Of a stretch of DNA of 64,000 nt, positions 7,613-14,581 are shown piece after piece (position 1 is the first letter of the stretch; every line of letters starts with the position of its first letter). A model generated the notes under the pieces. The model saw only the letters and a program-made list of their open reading frames with translations, was not told the origin of the DNA and did not search any database. Source of the DNA: Paucibacter sp. Y2R2-4 (GTDB lineage Bacteria; Pseudomonadota; Gammaproteobacteria; Burkholderiales; Burkholderiaceae_C); the NCBI RefSeq assembly GCF_025717535.1, contig NZ_JAJIRO010000002.1, positions 682,001-746,000 of the forward strand, written 5' to 3'. The translations under genes and the position numbers were made by a program.

Positions 7613-9016
7613 ATGGTTTCCCGTCGCAATCTTTTCTTAGGCGCGGGCGCAGTGGCTGCGGCCAGCGTGTCGCGCGTCGCCTTGAGCGCCATTCCCGAAG
7701 CGGTGCAGCACAGCAGCGCCGACACCGCGCCGCCACTCCTTCCACCGAACGGCCGGCCCTACAACCCCGTTGTGACCCTGAATGGCTGGACCCTGCCCTG
7801 GCGCATGAATGCCGGCGTCAAGGAATTCCATCTGGTGGCCGAACCGGTGGTGCGCGAAATGACGCCCGGCTTCAGCGCACACCTGTGGGGCTATAACGGC
7901 CAATCGCCCGGCCCCACCATCGAAGTGGTCGAAGGCGACAGGGTGCGCATCTACGTCAGCAACCGCCTGCCCGAACACACCAGCGTGCATTGGCATGGCC
8001 AGCGTCTGCCCAATGGCATGGACGGCGTCTCCGGCCTGACGCAGCCCGCCATCAAGCCGGGCCAGACCTTTGTTTATGAGTTCACCGCACGCCGTCCCGG
8101 CACGTTCATGTACCACCCGCATGCGGATGAGATGACGCAGATGGCCATGGGCATGATGGGTATGTGGATCACCCACCCCAAGCAGCGCAATCACCCGCAG
8201 ATTGCCGAGGTGCAGCGTGACTTCTGCTTCCTGCTGGCCAGCTATGACGTCGAGCCGGGCAGCTACACGCCCAAGCCGATGACGATGACAGAGTTCAACC
8301 TCTGGACCTGGAACAGCCGAATCTTCCCCGGCATCGATTCGCTAAACGTGCGCCAGGGCGACCGGGTACGACTGCGGGTCGGCAATCTGACCATGACCAA
8401 CCACCCCATCCATCTGCATGGCCATGAGTTTGAGGTCACGGGCACCGACGGTGGCCCGGTGCCCAAAAGCGCCCGTTGGCCCGAGGTGACCACCGATGTG
8501 GCGGTGGGGCAAATGCGGCAGATCGAGTTCATTGCCGATGAAGAGGGCGACTGGGCCCTGCATTGCCACAAGAGCCATCACACCATGAATGCCATGGGGC
8601 ACAACGTGCCGAACCTGATCGGCGTGGATCACCGCGGCCTGGCCGCCAAGATCACCCGGCTGATTCCCGACTACATGGTGATGGGCGAGCGCGGCATGGC
8701 CGATATGGCCGAGATGGAGATGCCCTTGCCCGAGAACACCGCGCCAATGATGACCGGCACCGGCCCCTATGGCGGGCTTGAGATGGGCGGCATGTTCAGC
8801 GTCTTGAAGGTGAGGCGCGAGCAAAAACCAGGCGACTACAGCGACCCGGGCTGGTGGGCCGAGCGCGCGCCCAAGGGCAGCGTGGCTCGCCTCTACGAAG
8901 GCGCCCTGCCCGCAGCCCCACAGCCACAAGCCCCTGCCAGCGACAAGCCAACCAGCCTCAAGCCAGCCAGCGCCGAAGTCACCGTGCGCAAGCCGGGCGC
9001 CGGCCACAAACACTGA
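7613..9016 (+). CDS. Tat-exported multicopper oxidase (copper tolerance)
   Basis: A 467-residue periplasmic multicopper oxidase, probably a cuprous oxidase. The twin-arginine signal SRRNLFLGAG starts at residue 3. All four copper-ligand motifs are present: HWH at 126-128, HPH at 168-170, HPIHLH at 264-269, and HCH at 317-319 with H323 and M328, so C318, H323 and M328 complete the type 1 site. A Met-rich stretch (AEMEMP, MMTGTG, LEMGGM) lies after the last copper motif. The ATG at 7613 is preferred; an in-frame TTG at 7598 overlaps the TolC stop and a GTG lies at 7604. It sits between TolC and a CusF-like gene. Confidence 0.93.
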   Translation: MVSRRNLFLGAGAVAAASVSRVALSAIPEAVQHSSADTAPPLLPPNGRPYNPVVTLNGWTLPWRMNAGVKEFHLVAEPVVREMTPGFSAHLWGYNGQSPGPTIEVVEGDRVRIYVSNRLPEHTSVHWHGQRLPNGMDGVSGLTQPAIKPGQTFVYEFTARRPGTFMYHPHADEMTQMAMGMMGMWITHPKQRNHPQIAEVQRDFCFLLASYDVEPGSYTPKPMTMTEFNLWTWNSRIFPGIDSLNVRQGDRVRLRVGNLTMTNHPIHLHGHEFEVTGTDGGPVPKSARWPEVTTDVAVGQMRQIEFIADEEGDWALHCHKSHHTMNAMGHNVPNLIGVDHRGLAAKITRLIPDYMVMGERGMADMAEMEMPLPENTAPMMTGTGPYGGLEMGGMFSVLKVRREQKPGDYSDPGWWAERAPKGSVARLYEGALPAAPQPQAPASDKPTSLKPASAEVTVRKPGAGHKH

Positions 9017-9061
9017 ACGCGCTGAACTGCCCCGGATCCTACTTATTGCGACCTACACATC

Positions 9062-9424
9062 ATGAAAAACACCACCCGCATCCTCATCGCCCTGGCCGCT
9101 GCGGCAAGCTTGTCCTGCCTGCCCGAACTCGCGATCAGCCACGACCCTGCAAGCCATGCCAAGCCCGCTGCCGCGGCTTCTGAACAGGCCGAAGCCTGGA
9201 CCGAAGCCGAGGTAAGACGCATCGAGCTGGCCACCCGCAAGCTCACGCTCAAGCATGGCGAGATCAAGAACCTGGACATGCCGGCCATGACCATGGTCTT
9301 CACCCTGAAGCCTGGTGCGTCGGGCGAAGACCTGCTGCCGCAACTCCGGGTGGGCGAGCGCATCCTCTTCCGGGCCGAGATGGCGCAGGGCAAGACCTGG
9401 CTGGTGGAATTGAAGCGCCCCTGA
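9062..9424 (+). CDS. CusF-like periplasmic copper-binding protein
   Basis: A 120-residue protein with a signal peptide (about residues 1-23) and a CusF/CusB C-terminal-type OB fold: VRRIELATRKLTLKHGEI, then NLDMPAMTMVF. CusF binds Cu(I) through one His, two Met and a stacking Trp. Here the His and both Met (MTM context) are kept, but the Trp position is occupied by Met (DMPAMTM), as in CusB-fused relatives. It is the last gene of the copper set, 45 bases after the oxidase, and probably carries Cu(I) to it or to an efflux pump (inference). No CusA/CusB genes are in the window. Confidence 0.88.
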   Translation: MKNTTRILIALAAAASLSCLPELAISHDPASHAKPAAAASEQAEAWTEAEVRRIELATRKLTLKHGEIKNLDMPAMTMVFTLKPGASGEDLLPQLRVGERILFRAEMAQGKTWLVELKRP

Positions 9425-9508
9425 GCCCTTGGGTTTCGGGCCCTCAAGTTCTAGGCCAAGCAGCCGAAGTCCAAAGACCAAGTTGTCCAAGGACTGAGGG
9501 GTGCCTGC

Positions 9509-10030
9509 ATGGCCGACAGCCACAGCGTCAATCCAAGCCAAACCCTGCCGGAACTCGAAGCCGCGCTGGCCAAGATGGTGCATGAGCGCTATTTCGAAGC
9601 CGAGAGCGACGACGAGGCCGAGATGCAGGCACTGGCCGCCAAGGACTGCGAGTACCTGATGACTCGCATCCGCTGCCTGGAACTCAGCCTGAAAGCGGCG
9701 GATGATGAATTGGCCTGGATAGGCCCGGCGGCGCGCAGCTCACCGGCGCAATCGCTGCGCCGCATCAAGGCCTTGTGCGGCCGCTACCCGGACCTGTTCA
9801 GCGCCATGCAAGCGGTGGCAGTCACGCACCCCGGTGTGTCGCGTGAGATGCTGGCCATGGCCATCAAACAGTTCCGGCGCGATGCCGAGGCCTATACCCA
9901 GGAAGACCTGGTCGGCCTGCTGACCTGCGTCACCCATGGCGCCCTGCAGGCCTTTGAGGCGGTGCTACGCACCCGCAAAGGCGCCGACCGCAAGGCGGCG
10001 GCTCTGCCCTGGGGCAAACACACCGATTGA
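9509..10030 (+). CDS. Hypothetical protein, helical, 173 residues
   Basis: An intact gene with a weak GAGGGG site upstream of ATG 9509. The product is acidic at the N-terminus (ESDDEAEM), predicted mostly helical, soluble, with no signal peptide or membrane segment and two or three scattered cysteines. I recognise no family. Codon use matches the neighbours. It lies between the copper cluster and a convergent cold-shock-domain gene, so genomic context says little about its job. Confidence 0.7.
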   Translation: MADSHSVNPSQTLPELEAALAKMVHERYFEAESDDEAEMQALAAKDCEYLMTRIRCLELSLKAADDELAWIGPAARSSPAQSLRRIKALCGRYPDLFSAMQAVAVTHPGVSREMLAMAIKQFRRDAEAYTQEDLVGLLTCVTHGALQAFEAVLRTRKGADRKAAALPWGKHTD

Positions 10031-10056
10031 TCGCCGAGCGAACCGGCAAACGGGCT

Positions 10057-10503
10057 TCAACGCAACACGCTTGCGCCGGCCGCCAGCTTGGTGCCGCCCG
10101 CGGTCTTGTGGCCCAGCAACTTGGCTACGTGGCGGCCATCCGCCTGCGAATAGTCCAAGCCAATCAAGGCCCCTGCGCTCAAGAGCAAGACCAAAACCGC
10201 ACAGGCAGCGTAAGCCAGAGTCGGTCGACGTGACTTCAAAGCGGGTCGCTTGGAGCGATGGCGCTCCAAGGCCGTTTCGGCGAATGTAGGTGTGGGTTTG
10301 GGGCGCATCACGCGCGCCGCCTGTTTCTGGCCGTTGCTTCCTGACACAACTTCGAAGCTGAGCAACTCGTTTTGCATTGGCTGCGAACTGCTGGCCGGAA
10401 AGGCCGAGATATGCACGAACAGCGCCTGGCCACCATGCAAGGGTGTGATGGCGCCAAAGCCGCGCTCCACATGCCACTGTGTCAATGTGCCTTCGAATCG
10501 CAT
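10057..10503 (-). CDS. Cold-shock-domain protein with C-terminal membrane anchor
   Basis: A 148-residue protein. Residues 1-68 form a cold-shock (S1-like OB) domain: the opening MRFEGTLTQWHVERGFGAI corresponds to the RNP1 region (normally KGFGFI), then ALFVHISAF corresponds to RNP2 (normally VFVHFSAI). A basic linker (ERHRSKRPALKSRRP) leads to one membrane helix near residues 95-117 (YAACAVLVLLLSAGALIGL). The C-terminal tail has Lys and His residues and ends in a small repeat-like AGG/AAG stretch. Nucleic-acid binding at the inner membrane face is an inference. Related CSD-membrane fusions, often with DUF1294, occur in proteobacteria; here the DUF1294 domain is not evident. Confidence 0.85.
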   Translation of the reverse strand: MRFEGTLTQWHVERGFGAITPLHGGQALFVHISAFPASSSQPMQNELLSFEVVSGSNGQKQAARVMRPKPTPTFAETALERHRSKRPALKSRRPTLAYAACAVLVLLLSAGALIGLDYSQADGRHVAKLLGHKTAGGTKLAAGASVLR

Positions 10504-10716
10504 GATTTTTCCCTCTGAACGATAGGCCTGAGGTCAAACCCGCCCAGCCAAGGCGAGCACGGCCGCAAGCGCCGCCCCCTGTTTTCTTATGGCTCTCATG
10601 GTGCCGCAAGCAGAAAAAGCAGCTGCAACAGTTGGTAAGCAAGTGCATGCCGCCGGGCACATCAGGAGCCGCGACAATAGCCAGGTCAGCGCAGCAAAAA
10701 AGAAAGAGCAAGAAGC

Positions 10717-11733
10717 ATGGCCATCAACTGGTTCCCCGGGCATATGAATTCGACCCGGAACGCGATCAACGAACGGATGAAGGCCGGGCTCGATGTGGTC
10801 ATCGAGATGCTGGACGCCCGCATCCCCGGCTCCAGCGCCAACCCGCTGCTGGCCCAGCTGACCGAAGGCAAGCCCACGCTCAAGCTCTTGAATAAGCAAG
10901 ACCTGGCCGACCCCGAACGCACCGCGCTGTGGATGGCGCATTACAACGCCCTGCCCGACACCCGCGCGATTGCGCTGGACGCCAGCATCAAAGCCCCGGC
11001 GCAAGCGCTGATCAAGGCCTGCCGCGAGCTGGCGCCGCTGCGCGGTGGCATGGTCAAGCCGGTGCGGGTCTTGATCTGCGGCATCCCCAACGTCGGCAAG
11101 TCCACCTTGATCAACACCTTGGCGTCCAAGCGGGCGGCCAAGACCGGCGATGAGCCCGGCATCACCAAGATCGAGCAAAAAATCGTGCTGGCCGAAGACT
11201 TCTATCTCTTCGACACGCCCGGCATGTTGTGGCCCCGCATTGCCATCGAGGAGAGTGGCTACAACCTGGCCGCCAGCGGCGCCATCGGCCGCAATGCTTT
11301 TGAAGAAGATGAGGTCGCGCTGGAGCTGCTGGACTATCTGCGGGTGCACTACCCCACCCAGCTGATCGAGCGCTACAAGCTCGGCGACATCAGCGGTTTG
11401 AATGATGAGGAACTGCTGACGGCCATCGGCCGCAAGCGCGGGGCCATGCTCAGCGGCGGCCGCGTCAATTTGCAAAAAGCCGCGGAAGTGCTGATTTACG
11501 AATTCCGCCAGTGCATCCTCGGCCGCATCACGCTGGAAACACCCGAAGAGTTCAAGCAATGGGCCGCCAAGGCCGAGGCAGCGGAAGCGGCGCGTAAAGC
11601 CAAGGCCGATGCCCGCAAGGCTCGGCGCAAGGGCAGCGGCGTTCGCGAGGCCAGTTCGGGCTCAGCCCCGCAGACCGAGGGTGAGCACGCTGAAAACGCT
11701 GAGGACGCTGAAGACGAGGCCAGCGAAGACTGA
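10717..11733 (+). CDS. ylqF: Ribosome biogenesis GTPase YlqF/RbgA
   Basis: A 338-residue circularly permuted GTPase that acts in late assembly of the large ribosomal subunit. The order of motifs shows the permutation: G4 NKQD at 59-62, then G1 GIPNVGKS at 122-129, G2-region DEPGITK, and G3 DTPG at 166-169. A helical C-terminal RNA-binding domain follows. The last 50 residues are an extra charged tail, first Lys/Arg/Ala-rich and then acidic (EHAENAEDAEDEASED), encoded by near-perfect nine-base repeats. The start MAINWFPGHM is the family's classic N-terminus. It is followed by a hairpin terminator and a convergent PstS-like gene. Confidence 0.96.
   Translation: MAINWFPGHMNSTRNAINERMKAGLDVVIEMLDARIPGSSANPLLAQLTEGKPTLKLLNKQDLADPERTALWMAHYNALPDTRAIALDASIKAPAQALIKACRELAPLRGGMVKPVRVLICGIPNVGKSTLINTLASKRAAKTGDEPGITKIEQKIVLAEDFYLFDTPGMLWPRIAIEESGYNLAASGAIGRNAFEEDEVALELLDYLRVHYPTQLIERYKLGDISGLNDEELLTAIGRKRGAMLSGGRVNLQKAAEVLIYEFRQCILGRITLETPEEFKQWAAKAEAAEAARKAKADARKARRKGSGVREASSGSAPQTEGEHAENAEDAEDEASED
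11688..11718 (+). repeat. Short tandem repeats in the acidic tail of YlqF
   Basis: Three nine-base units built on ACGCTGA followed by two purines sit in frame at the 3' end of ylqF and encode His/Asn/Asp-Ala-Glu triplets. The repeat explains the acidic tail and may vary in copy number. Confidence 0.6.
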
Positions 11734-11734
11734 A

Positions 11735-11756
11735 TCGACGGCCGAACGGCTGTCGA
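11735..11756. terminator. Hairpin between convergent ylqF and PstS-like gene
   Basis: TCGACGGCCG at 11735-11744 pairs with CGGCTGTCGA at 11747-11756, a ten-base stem with one G-T wobble and a two-base loop. It sits between two convergent genes, so it can serve both. There is no T-run. Confidence 0.5.
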
Positions 11757-11770
11757 CTCAAGATGCCCCC

Positions 11771-12211
11771 TCACTCGACCACCAAGACCACCTTGACGCT
11801 GGCGTCGACGGCCGACTTCTCGATATAGCCGATGGCATCCACATTGGCAGCCACATACTTTTTCACATCGGCTGCGCTGGGTAACTCCTTGGGCGGCGTG
11901 GCCTTGCCGGAAAAGGTCAGGCGCGACCAAGCCGCCTTCACCTGCGCGCCGGTCTTGCCCGCCGCCTTGCTGTAAAACTGCTCACGCACACTGCTGGAGT
12001 CTGGCAAATCGGCCAGCGCCACCGTGCCGCCGCTGGGCAAGGTGCTGGACTTGCCCAGGAACAAAGCAGCCGCTTGCTCGGGCGTCAACGCGCTCAAGGG
12101 GCTCTTGGGGTTGACGATCACGGCGGTCTGCGCCGCGGCCCAGCTGCTCAGGCCGCACAACAGCAAGGCCACAAGGACGCGGGACTTGGACTTCAAGTAA
12201 GAATTTTTCAT
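11771..12211 (-). CDS. Short PstS-like periplasmic substrate-binding protein (copy 1)
   Basis: A 146-residue exported protein. ATG 12211 has an AGGA site upstream; a signal peptide (VALLLCGLSSWAAAQ) is followed by a segment like the phosphate-binding domain of PstS: SPLSALTPEQAAALFLGK, then a DSSSVREQFY stretch where PstS has its Ser/Gly phosphate loop, and AIGYIEKSAV near the end. It is far shorter than true PstS (about 320 residues), so it is a one-lobe-type member, and no PstCAB genes are nearby. It lies 62 bases downstream of a porin-like gene. The same porin plus short-PstS order recurs at 51.7-53.6 kb. Anion sensing or capture is an inference. Confidence 0.82.
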   Translation of the reverse strand: MKNSYLKSKSRVLVALLLCGLSSWAAAQTAVIVNPKSPLSALTPEQAAALFLGKSSTLPSGGTVALADLPDSSSVREQFYSKAAGKTGAQVKAAWSRLTFSGKATPPKELPSAADVKKYVAANVDAIGYIEKSAVDASVKVVLVVE

Positions 12212-12273
12212 GGCTGTGTCCTGATCATGGAATGCAAATGCTGGGTTCATTCAATGCCTGTCGGTGCCAAGGC

Positions 12274-13431
12274 CTAGAACACCACGTCGTAGGAAGCACT
12301 CATCAGCTGCGCATTGCCCGCCCCTGGAACGGCACTGCTGTCGCGAACGCGGTCAAACTGCAGCTTCAAAGCGCCGCCCTTGTGCAACTCATAGCGCAGG
12401 GCCAGCAGTTGGCTGCGTAGCTTGACGGGTGAATAGGCTGCCGCGTCATAGCTGCTTTCCAGATAGGCGCTGGTGCCGCCGGTCAGGGTGAAGGCGCCCA
12501 TGCGGTAGCCCACGGTCAGCAAGTAGTACTTGGCCTTGTAGTTCAGCGACTGCCGCTTGGCCTGACCGAACTCGCTGCGCACAATCCAGTTGTCAATGTC
12601 GGCATTCAAGGCCAGACCCACGAAGTCTTGTTTGGGCCCGTTCGATTCAACATCCACCACGCCGCTGTCACGGTCGACCTGCTTGAAGGTGCTGCGCACA
12701 TAACTCAAGCGGCCGGTGAACCAGTCTCTAGAAAACTCGAAACTGACGCCGCCGATATCGCCCCACTCCACATCCTTGGGGGATTCGTTGTAGAGCCGCG
12801 AATAGGGGTTCTTCTTGCTGCTCTCGTTGCCGATCAGCGCCTCGGTGCGCAAGGACCAGGCGCCAACTTCGCTTGAATAGCTCAGGCTGGCGCCGTTGTA
12901 ATTGACCACGTCCCAGCCGTATACATCCGGGCTGGGTCTTATGGTGTTGTAGGCATAGCCCACGTCCTGAAAGTCGGAGTAGTAGTACAGCGGCAAGCGC
13001 TTGCGCCCAACTTGCAGCGTCCATTCGGGCGCGATTTGATAGGCCAGGTAGAGCCACTCAAGGTTCAAAGCCTGGTCCTTGACGGCGCGGGTCGTGAGCT
13101 GAGTCGTCGCGCTCCACTGCGGATTGAATTTGACGGTGGCCTGCAGGCCGGCCCTCGACTCGGGCGAGGCCGTCACATCGTCACCATACACACCGGCATG
13201 GCCCCAATCAGCAATGAAACGGGTGCAGTTATTGCTGTGTGCGGGCGCGAGGCCGCTGCTGACACAAGAGCCCGAGGTTCGCCCCAGGACCAAAGATGCA
13301 AAGCCCGATGTGCTGAGCTCTTGTGCATGGGCGCCCAGTTGCAGGCCCAAGCCCAGACTCAACAATGCCAAGACGCCCCGGCTGCGCGCCGTTGAACCTG
13401 AACCCAAGAACGCCTGTCGACGATGCACCAT
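12274..13431 (-). CDS. Porin-like outer-membrane beta-barrel (copy 1)
   Basis: A 385-residue protein with a signal peptide (LALLSLGLGLQLGAHAQ) and many alternating amphipathic strands, ending in a C-terminal phenylalanine (SASYDVVF), the Bam insertion signal. WLYLAYQIAPEWTLQVGRKRLPL and DVGYAYNTIRPSPDVYGWDVV (given here in shorter pieces of a longer barrel) match the strand pattern of short trimeric-type porins seen beside PstS-like proteins. It precedes the short PstS-like gene on the same strand, so barrel and binding protein are probably co-transcribed. Substrate unknown. Confidence 0.82.
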   Translation of the reverse strand: MVHRRQAFLGSGSTARSRGVLALLSLGLGLQLGAHAQELSTSGFASLVLGRTSGSCVSSGLAPAHSNNCTRFIADWGHAGVYGDDVTASPESRAGLQATVKFNPQWSATTQLTTRAVKDQALNLEWLYLAYQIAPEWTLQVGRKRLPLYYYSDFQDVGYAYNTIRPSPDVYGWDVVNYNGASLSYSSEVGAWSLRTEALIGNESSKKNPYSRLYNESPKDVEWGDIGGVSFEFSRDWFTGRLSYVRSTFKQVDRDSGVVDVESNGPKQDFVGLALNADIDNWIVRSEFGQAKRQSLNYKAKYYLLTVGYRMGAFTLTGGTSAYLESSYDAAAYSPVKLRSQLLALRYELHKGGALKLQFDRVRDSSAVPGAGNAQLMSASYDVVF

Positions 13432-13678
13432 GCCAAGCTCCAGTCAGAGTAGAGGGAAAAACTGCTTCACCAAACATCTCTGTACCCAGGGCTTGAAGCG
13501 GAGCCTGCTGCGCGTGATCTCGTCGCTGGCCCCCTGCCCTTGTTGCGGCACCCGCTTGACCCCTCCCGAAGCCAAGCTTTGCTGCAACGATAGCCAAATC
13601 AGGGCGGCATGGCAGGGTTTTCACTCGGGCTTTGGAACAAAAACCACAGGGCTTGCCTGCAAGCTGGCGCTTCGTTAA

Positions 13679-14581
13679 CTAGTTCTCAGTTGGCAGACCC
13701 AAGAGTTGCCGGGTTTCGTCGGGACTGGCGATTCCCCGGCCCGCCCGCACTGCGCAAGCCGCCAAAGCCTCGATCAAGGCCCCGTTGCCGCTGGCTCGCT
13801 CGCCATCGGGGAGATAAAAAGTGTCCTCCAGCCCTGTGCGCAACATGCCACCCAGATCCGCGGTGAGCTGATGCACCGGCCAAATTTCCTGCCGGCCGAT
13901 CAGCGTGGTCTGCCAAATGGCCTCGTCGACCAAATAGCGCGGCAAAAGCTTCAGCAAGTCGCCATCCACCGGCATGCCCGAGGCCACGCCCATCACCAGG
14001 TTGTACTCGGGCCGCCCCATCTCGGGCTTGAACATGCCGGACTTCACAAACATGCCCACCGCCCGCACGATGCCGACATCGAAGCACTCGAACTCGGGAT
14101 GCACGCCGCATTCGCTCATCACATCCAAAAAGGCCTGGATCTTGGACACCGGGTTGTCAAAGACCATGGGCGGCCAGGCCCAGCGGCCGTCGTCTTTGAG
14201 CTTGAGGTAGTTGAGGCTGCCCGCATTGCAGGCGGCAACCTCGGGCTTGACGCGCCGGATGCAAGCGGCGGGGCCGGAGATGTCCGCACCGATCACTCCA
14301 GTCGTTAGGTTGATGATGACGCCGGGACAGGCCGCGCGGATGGCGGCGATGACCTGATCCGCCACCTCCGGGTCCCAACTGGGCAGATGACCCAGGCCCT
14401 CCTCCTGCATGCGCAGATGCACATGCATCACCGACGCACCGGCATTGAAGGCGTCGCGGGCCTCAGCCGCCATCTGGGCCGGCGTCACCGGCACCGGGTG
14501 CTGCTTGGGATTGGTCAGCACCCCGGTCAGGGCGCAGGTGAGCACCGCTTTGTCGCTGCGCAGGCTTTGGGGCATCTTCAT
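13679..14581 (-). CDS. BKACE family beta-keto acid cleavage enzyme (DUF849)
   Basis: A 300-residue TIM-barrel, Zn-dependent enzyme. BKACE proteins condense a beta-keto acid with acetyl-CoA to give acetoacetate and a new CoA ester; the best-known member cleaves 3-keto-5-aminohexanoate in lysine fermentation. Visible motifs: LTCALTGVLTNP at the start, VMHVHLRM (metal-binding HXH), PGVIINLTTG, PEFECFDVG and WPVHQLTADLGG. The ATG at 14581 shares one base with the upstream atuF-like stop, so the two are translationally coupled and it ends the atu-like operon. In that place it may do the chain-cleaving step for a terpene-derived keto or hydroxy acid (inference). The exact substrate cannot be read from the sequence. 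Confidence 0.9.
   Translation of the reverse strand: MKMPQSLRSDKAVLTCALTGVLTNPKQHPVPVTPAQMAAEARDAFNAGASVMHVHLRMQEEGLGHLPSWDPEVADQVIAAIRAACPGVIINLTTGVIGADISGPAACIRRVKPEVAACNAGSLNYLKLKDDGRWAWPPMVFDNPVSKIQAFLDVMSECGVHPEFECFDVGIVRAVGMFVKSGMFKPEMGRPEYNLVMGVASGMPVDGDLLKLLPRYLVDEAIWQTTLIGRQEIWPVHQLTADLGGMLRTGLEDTFYLPDGERASGNGALIEALAACAVRAGRGIASPDETRQLLGLPTEN

Noticed and set aside
11771-12211. Annotation of the short PstS-like protein as the phosphate ABC transporter PstS
   Set aside because: It is less than half the length of PstS and no pstCAB genes are present.
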